From Phycisphaerales bacterium UBA6054 (GTDB taxonomy: Bacteria; Planctomycetota; Phycisphaerae; Phycisphaerales; UBA1924): 28,155 nt of DNA. The notes under the pieces are model-generated. The model searched no databases. It was not told the DNA's origin and saw only the letters and a program-made list of their open reading frames with translations. The stretch is taken from positions 1-28,155 of the forward strand of contig DIYM01000093.1 in the NCBI GenBank assembly GCA_002429045.1, written 5' to 3'. The stretch's first letter is position 1, and every line of letters begins with the position of its first letter. The position numbers were made by a program, and so were the translations under genes. This document shows positions 7,574 through 15,733 of this stretch, in pieces.

Positions 7574-7587
7574 TGTCACGCGTGACA
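7574..7587. promoter_or_regulatory. 14-base perfect palindrome upstream of redB-like gene
   Basis: TGTCACGCGTGACA is a perfect inverted repeat in the gap between der and the RedB-like gene, 40 bases before the start I chose. It resembles CRP/FNR-superfamily sites in having TGT...ACA ends, but the spacing is not exactly canonical. Regulator unknown; function inferred from position and symmetry only. Confidence 0.35.
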
Positions 7588-7676
7588 GAACACAATGGCG
7601 GGGCGCGCCGTGTTATGGCCCGCGGGCGGTTCGGCGTGTGGGGAAAACACCCGGCTCCGGCGGGCAGGAACTGCGC

Positions 7677-9251
7677 TCAGTCGTCGAAGTAGGCCGCCGC
7701 GTCGTCGGGCAGATCGGCCAGCAGCGCCTCCTGGTCGATGCGGTCGGCGGGCAGGTCCGAGTCGAACGCGCCGGTCTGCTGGTCGGGCATATGCAGATCG
7801 GCCTTGCCGCCCTTGCGGAGTCGTTTGTCCACGCGTGACTTGGCACGCAGGATCAGCCGGATCGGCACCTCGTCGAACGGGAGTGTTTCCCGGAAGCGGT
7901 TCATCATGTAGCGCTCGTAGTTGTTCGTGAACCGGTCCGGGTCGTTCACGACGAGCACGAGCGTGGGGGGGTTGGTCTTGACTTGGCTTGCGAAGTAGAC
8001 CCTGGCCTCGGCGCCGAGGCTGTTCGACGGGCCGCGCTGCTCGAGGATCGATTTGATCGTCCTGTTGAGTTGCCCGGTGCCCACACGGGTCGAGGCCTGG
8101 GCTTTGAGTTCGGTCGCGAGGTCGAGCGTTTCCTTGACGTTCAGGCCGTCCTTGGCGGACATAAACGCGATGGGCGCGAAGCTCAGGCCCTTGAGTTCAC
8201 GGCGGATGTAGTTCTCGTAGCGTTCGGGCGAGGCTTCGCGTCCCTTCTCGTCGGCGCGTCCCTGGGCGAGGTCCCACTTGTTGACCACGATGACGCACGG
8301 CTTGAAGCTTTTGACGACCATCTGCGCGAGGTGCTCATCGACCTGCGAGATCTTCTCAGCCGCGTCGATGACCAGCATCACGACCTCGGCCCGGGCGATC
8401 GCCCGCTCGGCGCGGTCGAGCGCGTACCACTCGATCTGATCCTGGAACGACTTCTTCCGCCGGAGCCCCGCGGTATCGATCGCGACGATCGAGCGCCCGT
8501 CGTACTCCAGCCGCACGTCCACGGCGTCGCGGGTCGTGCCCGCGATCTCCGAGACGATCATCCGCGGCTCGCCCGCGAGCCGGTTGATCAGGGTGCTCTT
8601 GCCCGAGTTGCGCTTGCCGATGATCGCGACGCGCAGGTCGGCGTCCGGCTCGGGCGGGTCTTCGTTCATGGGCACCAGCTCGTAGAGCGTGTCCAAGAAG
8701 TCACGTCGGAAGTACTTCGATGTGGACGAGATCAGGAGCGGCTCGTCGAAGCCGAGAGCGCTGAGCTCGTAGCCGTGCGGCTCCCACTTCTGCCCGTCGG
8801 TCTTGGTGCCAATCACACGCACGGGCGTGAGCCCGCTCCCGCCGTCCCGCCGCCCGAGCTTCTGCTCGCGCAGCATCTGGGCGATCGCTTCGTCCTGGGG
8901 CGTGATGCCCGCCTGCACGTCGACGCAGAACAGGATCAGGTCCGCGTTGGTGACGGCCTCGGCGATCTGGTGCTCGATGTCGTCGGTCAGCGACGCGAGA
9001 TCGGCGCCGACCTCGTCGTACCGCCGCCCTTCGGCGACGTACACGCCGAAGCCGCCGGTGTCGGTCAGCTCGATGGTCTTCTCGGGCCCGACCTGGTCGG
9101 GGGCCTGGAGATCGACGATGACGCTGAGCCGATCGCGCGTCACGCCCGGCGTGGGATCGACGATCGCGATCCGCTCGTGGGCGATCAGGTTGAGCAGGGA
9201 GCTCTTGCCGACGTTGGGTCGGCCGACGATGGCGACGCGGGGGATGGGCAT
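7677..9251 (-). CDS. der: Ribosome assembly GTPase Der (EngA)
   Basis: 524 aa with the unique two-GTPase layout of Der. Domain 1 has P-loop GRPNVGKS (10-17), the switch PGVTRDR, DTGG (64-67) and TKTD (149-152) in place of NKxD. Domain 2 has GKRNSGKS (212-219), AGTTRDAVD, DTAG (259-262), NKWD (324-327) and SAKDG. A KH-like domain spans about 385-470. Der acts in maturation of the 50S ribosomal subunit. The protein is longer than the roughly 490 aa usual in the family, owing to linkers and an acidic tail after residue 485 (DLPADRIDQEALLADLPDD). No ribosome site precedes the ATG; TAGAGT lies seven bases upstream, suggesting a leaderless message. It is divergent from miaA. Confidence 0.97.
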   Translation of the reverse strand: MPIPRVAIVGRPNVGKSSLLNLIAHERIAIVDPTPGVTRDRLSVIVDLQAPDQVGPEKTIELTDTGGFGVYVAEGRRYDEVGADLASLTDDIEHQIAEAVTNADLILFCVDVQAGITPQDEAIAQMLREQKLGRRDGGSGLTPVRVIGTKTDGQKWEPHGYELSALGFDEPLLISSTSKYFRRDFLDTLYELVPMNEDPPEPDADLRVAIIGKRNSGKSTLINRLAGEPRMIVSEIAGTTRDAVDVRLEYDGRSIVAIDTAGLRRKKSFQDQIEWYALDRAERAIARAEVVMLVIDAAEKISQVDEHLAQMVVKSFKPCVIVVNKWDLAQGRADEKGREASPERYENYIRRELKGLSFAPIAFMSAKDGLNVKETLDLATELKAQASTRVGTGQLNRTIKSILEQRGPSNSLGAEARVYFASQVKTNPPTLVLVVNDPDRFTNNYERYMMNRFRETLPFDEVPIRLILRAKSRVDKRLRKGGKADLHMPDQQTGAFDSDLPADRIDQEALLADLPDDAAAYFDD

Positions 9252-9258
9252 GGCCCCA

Positions 9259-9264
9259 ACTCTA
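9259..9264 (-). promoter_or_regulatory. -10-like box of der, leaderless layout
   Basis: TAGAGT on the minus strand, seven bases before the der ATG. No Shine-Dalgarno lies between them. One of the series of TANNNT boxes placed at start codons in this window. Confidence 0.4.
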
Positions 9265-9308
9265 GGCGGGAGCGACGGATACGCGAGCCCGAGCGAACGA
9301 AACCGGCG

Positions 9309-9314
9309 TAGGCT
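9309..9314 (+). promoter_or_regulatory. -10-like box of miaA, leaderless layout
   Basis: TAGGCT, five bases before the miaA GTG. No Shine-Dalgarno and no clear -35. It lies 44 bases from the opposite-facing box of der, so this 68-base gap probably holds two back-to-back promoters. Confidence 0.4.
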
Positions 9315-9319
9315 CTCGT

Positions 9320-10264
9320 GTGGATCGGTATCCGGTCATCGCGGGCCCGACGGCGGGCGGCAAGACGGCGGTCGCGGTCGAGCTGGCGTTCGCGCTCGAG
9401 CGGGCCGGCATCGGGCGTGGAGAGGTCGTGACGGCCGACGCGTTCCAGGTGTACCGGGGCATGGACATCGGGACGGCCAAGCCGACTGGCGAAGAGCGCC
9501 GGGGCGTGCCGCACCACCTCATCGACCTCGTCGAGCCGACCGAGCGGTTCACGGTGCACGACTGGCTGGCGCGGGCGGAGCCGCTGATCGACGCGGTCCG
9601 TTCGCGCGGCCGTGTGCCGATCGTGGTGGGGGGGACGAACCTGTACGTGAAGGCGTTTCTGGACGGCTTGTTCGACGGGCCGCAGCCGAGCGACGCGGTG
9701 CGCGACGCGGTGGCCGAGATGTCACAGCCCGAGCGCCGCGCCGAGCTCGAACGGGTGGATCCCGAGGCGTTCGCCCGCATCCACGCGAGCGACATCCGAC
9801 GGACCGTGCGTGCGCTCGAGGTGCACCGCGAGACCGGCACGCCGATCAGCGTGCTGCAGGCCCAGTGGGACGCCGAGCGGATCGCCCGCCCGGACGCGGT
9901 GCTCGTCGGGCTGGATTGGGAGGTCGGGGCGCTCAATCGACGGATCAACCGGCGGGTCCGGGCGATGCTCGACGCCGGGCTGGTCGAGGAGGCCCGGGGG
10001 TTGTGGGAAACCGGTCGGCTGGGCGAGCAGGCCCGCGAGGCGATCGGGTACAAGCAGCTCGTGCCCCATCTCGAGGGGCGTCAGTCCTTAGCCGACGCGG
10101 CGGAGCGGGTGAAGATCGAGAGCCGTCGGCTGGGCAAAAACCAGCGGACGTGGCTCCGCCGGTTGTCCACCCGGAACGGCAGCGCCTGGATCCCATCGAC
10201 GGATCGCGACCCGACGGATATCGCGCAAGTCATTGTGAATACAGTTTTTCCGACACCCCTATAG
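9320..10264 (+). CDS. miaA: tRNA dimethylallyltransferase MiaA
   Basis: 314 aa, normal for MiaA, which adds a dimethylallyl group to N6 of A37 in tRNAs reading codons that start with U. The P-loop is GPTAGGKT (9-16). The substrate-binding stretch is ADAFQVYRGMDIGTAKPT (39-56) with the catalytic-type D40; Ser is replaced by Ala after that Asp. VPHHLIDLVEP (63-73), VVGGTNLYVKA (102-112) and the later IGYKQL and KNQRTWLR motifs are all present. The GTG start is the only one leaving the P-loop at the usual distance from the N-terminus. It has no ribosome site but has a TAGGCT box five bases upstream. A 24-base palindrome covers the stop codon. Confidence 0.97.
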   Translation: MDRYPVIAGPTAGGKTAVAVELAFALERAGIGRGEVVTADAFQVYRGMDIGTAKPTGEERRGVPHHLIDLVEPTERFTVHDWLARAEPLIDAVRSRGRVPIVVGGTNLYVKAFLDGLFDGPQPSDAVRDAVAEMSQPERRAELERVDPEAFARIHASDIRRTVRALEVHRETGTPISVLQAQWDAERIARPDAVLVGLDWEVGALNRRINRRVRAMLDAGLVEEARGLWETGRLGEQAREAIGYKQLVPHLEGRQSLADAAERVKIESRRLGKNQRTWLRRLSTRNGSAWIPSTDRDPTDIAQVIVNTVFPTPL

Positions 10265-10273
10265 GGGTGTCGG
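10250..10273. repeat. 24-base perfect palindrome over the miaA stop codon
   Basis: The arm CCGACACCCCTA (10250-10261) is followed directly by its exact complement (10262-10273). The TAG stop of miaA is 10262-10264, in the centre. A run of five T lies just before it and no T-run follows, so on the plus strand it is not a standard terminator. It could be a loop-forming mRNA element between miaA and topA, or a protein site. Confidence 0.6.
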
Positions 10274-10371
10274 GTATGCGGGCCGGGAAAACGCGGCTTG
10301 ACTCGGGCTTTCTGTCCGGCTTCGCTCCAGCCCCGACCCTGTCACTGCCGACAGACGGGCCAGGTAGTTGC

Positions 10372-13176
10372 ATGGCCAAGAAGACCACGAAGAAAACCTC
10401 CAAGAAGACCACGAAGAAAGCGGGCAAGAAGACCGCTTCGAAGGGTCGCAGCGGGTCCAAGCAGAGCTACAAAGCCGGCGAGGCCGCCGGCAAGGATCTG
10501 GTGATCGTCGAATCGCCCGCCAAGGCGCGCACCATTAATAAGTACCTCGGGCTCGACTACCACGTCATGGCGTCGGTGGGGCACGTCCGCGACCTGCCCA
10601 GCAAGAACCCCAAGGGCGTCAAGGACCCCGTGCCGGGGGTGAAGATCGAGAAGCGTTTCCAGCCCAGCTACGAGATTCTGAAGGGCAAAGAGAACGTCAT
10701 CAAGGACCTGAAGCGGGCCGCCAAGGACGCGCAGAAGGGCGGGGGCGAGATCTGGTTCGCGACCGACCTGGATCGGGAGGGCGAGGCGATCGCGTGGCAT
10801 CTCGCGCAGGAGTTGGGCATCCCGTCGAAGGAAGCCAAGCGGGTCATCTTCCCGGCGATCACGAAGGCGGAGATCGAGAAGGCGTTCAGCAAGCCCCACG
10901 CGATCGACGAGGACCGTGTGAACGCGCAGCAGGCACGTCGGATCCTCGACCGGATCGTGGGGTACCAGGTGTCGCCGTTGCTCTGGAAGAAGGTCGCGCG
11001 CGGTCTGAGCGCGGGGCGTGTGCAGTCGGTCGCGGTGCGGGTGATCGTCGAGCGCGAGCGTGAGATCCGCGCCTTTGTGCCCGACGAGACGTGGTCTGTC
11101 ACGGGCTACTTCACGCTGGAAGGCTCGGGCGCCGCCGGTCTCGGCGACACGTTCCGCGCGTTCCTCGCCGAGCGCGATGAGAAGGGCAACGGGCCGACGG
11201 TCAAGGCTCAGAACGCGTGGCTGGGCGAGCACGGGGGCATCCGCGCCGAGCTGATCGAGTTCGACGGCGAGAAGTTCGAGCCGATGATCAGGAGCGCCGA
11301 GGTCGTGCCCGAGTCCGAGCTGACGACCGAGGACGCGGTATCCGAGCGTATGGACATGGTCCGGATCGCGTTCGGTAGGCCCGAGACGCACGACCTGAGC
11401 GGGGGCGTGTCGAAGGTCGCCGAGGCGTGCGGGCTGCGCGATGTCTCGGTCCGGACGGGCGAAGACCCGAGCGGGCTCGGGCCGGCGCGTTGGTCGCGGA
11501 GCGTCTCGGGCGTGTGCGACCCGGGGACGGCGTACGCGATCGAGTCGATCGATACGAAGCGGACGAAGTCGCGTCCTTCGCCCCCGTTCATCACGTCGAC
11601 GATGCAGCAGGCCGCATCGAGCCGGCTCGGGTTCGGCGCCCAGCGGACCATGCGGGCGGCCCAATCGCTCTACGAGGGCGTGAACATCCCGGGCGAGGGC
11701 CCGGTCGGTCTGATCACCTACATGCGGACCGACTCGACGCACCTGGCGCCCGAGGCCGTCAACGCCGCCCGGGGGCACGTCGCGAAGACGTACGGCGAGC
11801 GATACCTGCCCGAGAAGCCGGTCTTCTACAAGTCGTCGAACAAAGCGGCGCAGGAAGCCCACGAGGCGATCCGCCCGACCGACCCGTCCCGCACCCCCGA
11901 CAGTCTCAAGCGTGTTCTCAAAGCGGACGAGCTGCGGCTGTACACGCTGGTGTGGGAGCGGTTCGTCGCCTGCCAGATGGTGCCGGCCGAGTGGGACCAG
12001 ACCCAGGTCCGTATCCGCGGAGGCGAGGGCGGCAGGGCGGTGTTCCGCGCGTCGGGGCGGACGCTGGCGTTCGATGGGTTCTACAGGGTTTCGGGCGTGC
12101 CGGGCTCGGGCGACGAGCTGAATCTGCCGAAGCTCGGGGAGAAGCAGGCGCTGCACCCGTTCCACATGGACCCACGCCAGCGTTTCTCGTCGCCGCCCTC
12201 GCGCTATTCGGAGGCGTCGCTGATCAAGGTGCTCGAGTCCGAGGGGATCGGGCGCCCCTCGACCTACGCCGCGATCATCCAGACGATCCAGGACCGCAAG
12301 TACGTCGAAGCCGTCGGGCGGATGCTGCACGCGACGGACCTGGGTGAGGTGGTGACCGACAAGCTGATCGAGGGCTTCCCGCGTCTGATGGATATGGGCT
12401 ACACCCGCGAGATGGAGGCCCAGCTCGATCAGGTCGAGGAGGAGCACCTCGACTGGATCGACATGCTCGAGCGGTTCTACGAGCGGTTCAGCGAGAGTCT
12501 CGAGCGGGCGCACGAGTCGATGACCCACGCCAAGGCGGAGACCCGCCCGGCTCCCGAAGAGTACCGGTGCGAGACATGCGGGTCGTCGCTGGTGTACCGG
12601 TTCGGGAAGAACGGGCGGTTCCTGTCATGCTCGACTTATCCGGAGTGCAACTACGCGTGCCCGTGCGACCGTCAGGGGCGTCCGCAGCTGGCCGAGTTCG
12701 TCGATGTGAGGTGCCCGAAGACCGGGCGCCCGATGATCAAGAAGACCGGGCGTTTCGGGCCGTTCCTCACCACGCCTCTGGAGGACGGCGAGACGAACGA
12801 GGACGGCATGATCCTGAACATCGACAAGAAGGGCTTTGTCGCCGCCCCGTCGATCCCGCCGCTGCTGACCGATCTGCCGTGCCCGATCTGCGAGTCTCCC
12901 CTGAACCTGCGTTCGGGCGTGCGGGGTCCTTGGCTGGGCTGTTCGCGGTTCCCGAAGTGTCGCGGGCGTGGCAAGTGGACCGAGCTCGACGATGCGCACC
13001 GCGACGAGCTCGAGAAGCAACTCGCCGCGCACGAGAAGCGGCACCCGGTGCTGATCATCGAGCGTTTCACGGACGGCACGCCCCTGACGGACGCGAAGGG
13101 CAAGCCCTTGAACGACGCCCCGAAGGTGGAGGGTTTGGCGCTCGAGGGCGATCCGCGCGAGCTGGCGGCGACATGA
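10372..13176 (+). CDS. topA: DNA topoisomerase I (type IA)
   Basis: 934 aa from the ATG at 10372. It relaxes negative supercoils through a 5'-phosphotyrosine intermediate. The first 30 residues are Lys/Thr-rich and look disordered and DNA-binding. The Toprim domain begins at about 41 (VIVESPAKA, E47) and has D132-x-D134-x-E136. The active-site Tyr is Y450 in ITYMRTDST, and SEGIGRPSTYA is present. Topo-type zinc ribbons include C733/C736/C753/C759 and C837/C840/C857/C863; between them is a cysteine-poor ribbon relic near GRPMIKKTGRFGPFL. The stretch before KSRPSPPFITSTMQQ is longer than I expect for the family. The frame stays open far upstream, but homology starts here. Its stop overlaps the start of the carbonic anhydrase gene. 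Confidence 0.96.
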   Translation: MAKKTTKKTSKKTTKKAGKKTASKGRSGSKQSYKAGEAAGKDLVIVESPAKARTINKYLGLDYHVMASVGHVRDLPSKNPKGVKDPVPGVKIEKRFQPSYEILKGKENVIKDLKRAAKDAQKGGGEIWFATDLDREGEAIAWHLAQELGIPSKEAKRVIFPAITKAEIEKAFSKPHAIDEDRVNAQQARRILDRIVGYQVSPLLWKKVARGLSAGRVQSVAVRVIVEREREIRAFVPDETWSVTGYFTLEGSGAAGLGDTFRAFLAERDEKGNGPTVKAQNAWLGEHGGIRAELIEFDGEKFEPMIRSAEVVPESELTTEDAVSERMDMVRIAFGRPETHDLSGGVSKVAEACGLRDVSVRTGEDPSGLGPARWSRSVSGVCDPGTAYAIESIDTKRTKSRPSPPFITSTMQQAASSRLGFGAQRTMRAAQSLYEGVNIPGEGPVGLITYMRTDSTHLAPEAVNAARGHVAKTYGERYLPEKPVFYKSSNKAAQEAHEAIRPTDPSRTPDSLKRVLKADELRLYTLVWERFVACQMVPAEWDQTQVRIRGGEGGRAVFRASGRTLAFDGFYRVSGVPGSGDELNLPKLGEKQALHPFHMDPRQRFSSPPSRYSEASLIKVLESEGIGRPSTYAAIIQTIQDRKYVEAVGRMLHATDLGEVVTDKLIEGFPRLMDMGYTREMEAQLDQVEEEHLDWIDMLERFYERFSESLERAHESMTHAKAETRPAPEEYRCETCGSSLVYRFGKNGRFLSCSTYPECNYACPCDRQGRPQLAEFVDVRCPKTGRPMIKKTGRFGPFLTTPLEDGETNEDGMILNIDKKGFVAAPSIPPLLTDLPCPICESPLNLRSGVRGPWLGCSRFPKCRGRGKWTELDDAHRDELEKQLAAHEKRHPVLIIERFTDGTPLTDAKGKPLNDAPKVEGLALEGDPRELAAT

Positions 13177-13793
13177 TCGATGATCCCAACGACCCGCTGG
13201 AGCGCCTGCGTGCCGGCAACGCGCGGTTCTTGCGGGACGAGGTCTCGTCCGGGCGGATCGATTCGGCCCGCATCTGGGCGTTGGCGGAGAAGCAGGAGCC
13301 CTTCGCCTGCATCGTGGCGTGCTCGGACTCGCGGGTGCCGGTCGAGTTCGTGTTCGATCAGGGGCTGGGCGATCTCTTCGTGGTGCGGACCGCCGGCAAC
13401 ACGGCGGGCGACCACGAGGTCTCCAGCGTCAACTACGCGGTGTCGGTTCTGGGTGTCTCGCTCGTTCTGGTGCTCGGCCATACGGGCTGCGGCGTGGTCC
13501 GGGCGGCGTTGCAGGGCGGCGCCACCGACCGGACCTATGGGCCGGAGATCGCGTCGCTGCTCGGAGAGGTCTGGGCGGCGCACCCGGTCGATCGGAGGAC
13601 GGGCTCATCCAACACGACCGTGAGCGACGAGGAGGTCGACGGCGTGGTGCGCCAGCACGCGATGGATGTCGCCCGGACCATGGTCGAGATGAGCCCCCTG
13701 ATCGGCGATCGGGTCCGCGACAAGCGCTGCCGGGTCGTCGCGGCGGTGTACGAGACCGGCACCGGGCGGGTGAACTTCCTCGACGAGGTCTGA
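13173..13793 (+). CDS. Beta-class carbonic anhydrase
   Basis: 206 aa cytosolic zinc enzyme interconverting CO2 and bicarbonate. The zinc site is complete: C50-S-D52-S-R54 (ACSDSR), and H103 with C106 in GHTGCG. VRTAGN (71-76) and SSVNYAVSVLGV (84-95) are standard family stretches. An insert-like region near 120-155, with NTTVSDEEVDG, is longer than in the smallest members. The start codon overlaps the topA stop as ATGA, so translation is probably coupled; longer in-frame starts inside topA are discounted. Co-expression with topA has no obvious metabolic logic. Bicarbonate supply or pH control is the family role, and the link to the CLC gene 42 bases downstream is only suggestive. Confidence 0.94.
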   Translation: MIDDPNDPLERLRAGNARFLRDEVSSGRIDSARIWALAEKQEPFACIVACSDSRVPVEFVFDQGLGDLFVVRTAGNTAGDHEVSSVNYAVSVLGVSLVLVLGHTGCGVVRAALQGGATDRTYGPEIASLLGEVWAAHPVDRRTGSSNTTVSDEEVDGVVRQHAMDVARTMVEMSPLIGDRVRDKRCRVVAAVYETGTGRVNFLDEV

Positions 13794-13824
13794 TCGCGCG
13801 CCACATCGCCACGCCCCGGGGTGG

Positions 13825-13830
13825 TACGAT
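13825..13830 (+). promoter_or_regulatory. -10-like box of CLC gene, leaderless layout
   Basis: TACGAT, five bases before GTG at 13836. It also lies just inside the alternative longer reading frame starting at GTG 13821, which argues for the downstream start. No -35 is visible. Confidence 0.4.
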
Positions 13831-13835
13831 CGCGT

Positions 13836-15692
13836 GTGTCGCGCATCCCGGCCAAGCAAGGACAGCTCGCGTTCGGCCCGCTCTGGATGAGGCGTTGGGT
13901 GCGCGATCATCCCGACGGCTGGCTGAACATCGTCGGCGCGATCATCGGGTGTATCGGCGCGATCGGCGCGATCCTCTTCGATGCCGGGCTCGTCTGGGCC
14001 GAGCATACCACCGCGCACTGGCAAGAATCGCTCCAGCATTCGTCCGGAGGTCTGTGGCTGCTCCCGCTGATCCCGATGGTCGGGGCGCTGATCTGCGGCC
14101 TGCTGGTGTACTTCTTCGCCCGGGAGGCCAGCGGGCACGGGGTTCCCCAGGTGCTCGACGCGATCGTCCGGCGGGGCGGCGTCATGCGTGCCAAGCTGGG
14201 GTTCGTCAAGGTGCTCGCGTCGATCGCGACGGTCGGCAGCGGGGGTTCGGCCGGGGCGGAGGGCCCGATCGTCCAGATCGGATCGGTCGCCGGCTCGGTC
14301 ATCGCGCGCACGCTCGGTGTTCCCCGCCGTTCCGTCGGCACGCTGATCGGTTGCGGGGCGGCGGCGGGGATCTCATCGATCTTCAACGCGCCGATCGCCG
14401 GCGTGTTCTTCGCGCTCGAGATCCTGCTGCGCGATTTCTCGCTCCGCGCGTTCACGCCCATCGTGATCGCCAGCGTCTTCGCGACCGGGCTGACCCAGGT
14501 GCTCCTCGGAGAGAACGAGGCGATCTTCGCGTTCGAGCTGACGGGCTACGTCTTCACGGCCTGGGAACTGCCCAACTACGTCATGCTCGGCGTCGTCTGC
14601 GCGCTCGCTGCCTGGGCCTTCACGCTGACCCTCGAGGGCGCGGAAGACCTCGTCGCCCGGGTCCGCATCCACCCGATCGTCAAGCCGGTGATCGGGGCGT
14701 TCGTGCTCGGGGTCCTCGGCATCGCGGGCCTCTCGCTGTTCCGCGCGTTCGATCAGGGATCGCTGGTGCTCAGCGAAGGGGCGGTGCCGGTGTTCTTCGG
14801 GAACGGCTACGAGATGATCCGCCAGCTGCTCGATCCCGGCGCGTACACGCTGGCCGACATCACCTGGGGCGCGATGGTGCTGCTCGTGATCCTGATGTGC
14901 TGCAAGATCCTGGCGACGACGGCGACCCTGGCGACGGGCGGCTCCGGGGGCGTGTTCGCTCCCAGCCTGTTCGTGGGAGCCACCGTCGGTGGCGCGTTCG
15001 GGGTGGCCCTCGACGAGCTCGGGCTGGTGCCCGATGTGGGCTCGCCTGCGAGCTACGCGTTGGTCGGGATGGCCGCGGTGGTCGCCGGCTCCACGTTCGC
15101 GCCGATGACGGCGATCCTGCTCCTGTTCGAGCTGACGCGAGAGCCGAAGGTGCTGGCGCCCATCATGCTGGCCGCGATCGTCTCGACGACGATCGCCCGC
15201 AAGCTCATGCCCGATTCGATCTACACCGCCAAGCTGCGTCGGGCTGGCGTGCGGATCGGGACGGCCCGGGATCTGTCCGTGCTGCGGCACGTGCACGTGT
15301 CTTCGGTCACGCCGACGCCGCTCCCGCGCGAGCCGGTGTACGCATCGGATCCGTTGAGCAAGCTCATCACCCTGCACGCGTACCACAACGTGCCCGATTT
15401 CCCGGTCGTGGACGCCGAGGGCAGGTACATCGGCATGGTGACCGGCGCGGACATGCGGACGGCGTTGATCGACCGCGAAGCGATACCGCTGCTGCTGGTC
15501 GCCGAGCTGATGCAGACCGAACTGCCCGCGGTCCAGGCGGACGAGACGCTGGACGGCGTCCTCGAGAAGTTCTCGGCCAACGACGTGTCCAGCCTCTGCA
15601 TGACCGATGCCTTCGGGGCGGGCAAGCCCATCGCGCTGATCACGCGCGCGAACGTCATGTCCCGCTATCATGCGGCGATGGACGAGGGCTGA
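13836..15692 (+). CDS. CLC-family chloride channel/transporter with C-terminal CBS pair
   Basis: 618 aa with the start set at GTG 13836 from the TACGAT box five bases upstream; GTG 13821 would add five residues. The CLC core covers about 25-470. Signature regions are SGHGVP (about 99-104), GSGGSAGAEGP with the gating glutamate near E142, and GGSGGVFAPSLFVGA. The helix FFALEILLRDF aligns with IIEEM of the E. coli antiporter, placing Ile at the internal proton-transfer glutamate. The Tyr of the anion gate also appears absent (EPKVLAPIM). Together these hint at a channel or altered coupling rather than standard Cl-/H+ exchange (inference). Two CBS repeats lie at about 490-612, probable nucleotide-binding regulators. 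Confidence 0.93.
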   Translation: MSRIPAKQGQLAFGPLWMRRWVRDHPDGWLNIVGAIIGCIGAIGAILFDAGLVWAEHTTAHWQESLQHSSGGLWLLPLIPMVGALICGLLVYFFAREASGHGVPQVLDAIVRRGGVMRAKLGFVKVLASIATVGSGGSAGAEGPIVQIGSVAGSVIARTLGVPRRSVGTLIGCGAAAGISSIFNAPIAGVFFALEILLRDFSLRAFTPIVIASVFATGLTQVLLGENEAIFAFELTGYVFTAWELPNYVMLGVVCALAAWAFTLTLEGAEDLVARVRIHPIVKPVIGAFVLGVLGIAGLSLFRAFDQGSLVLSEGAVPVFFGNGYEMIRQLLDPGAYTLADITWGAMVLLVILMCCKILATTATLATGGSGGVFAPSLFVGATVGGAFGVALDELGLVPDVGSPASYALVGMAAVVAGSTFAPMTAILLLFELTREPKVLAPIMLAAIVSTTIARKLMPDSIYTAKLRRAGVRIGTARDLSVLRHVHVSSVTPTPLPREPVYASDPLSKLITLHAYHNVPDFPVVDAEGRYIGMVTGADMRTALIDREAIPLLLVAELMQTELPAVQADETLDGVLEKFSANDVSSLCMTDAFGAGKPIALITRANVMSRYHAAMDEG

Positions 15693-15733
15693 GCCCCGCG
15701 TCCGGAGAGCCCACGACCGCAGGGAGCCGGCCG

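Noticed and set aside
8803..10371. Open frame continuing more than 1500 bases upstream of topA in the same frame
   Set aside because: It runs antisense through der and out of frame through miaA; the protein is Arg/Ser/Pro-rich low-quality sequence. TopA homology and its Lys tail start at 10372.
10342..12528. 728-codon open frame on the minus strand opposite topA
   Set aside because: Typical shadow frame of a high-GC gene: rich in Arg, Leu and Asp/His, no domain, no start signal. topA on the other strand explains the region fully.
13319..15733. Long plus-strand frame joining into the prepilin-like gene
   Set aside because: It passes out of frame through the carbonic anhydrase and CLC genes. 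The true gene begins at 15734 after AGGGAG.
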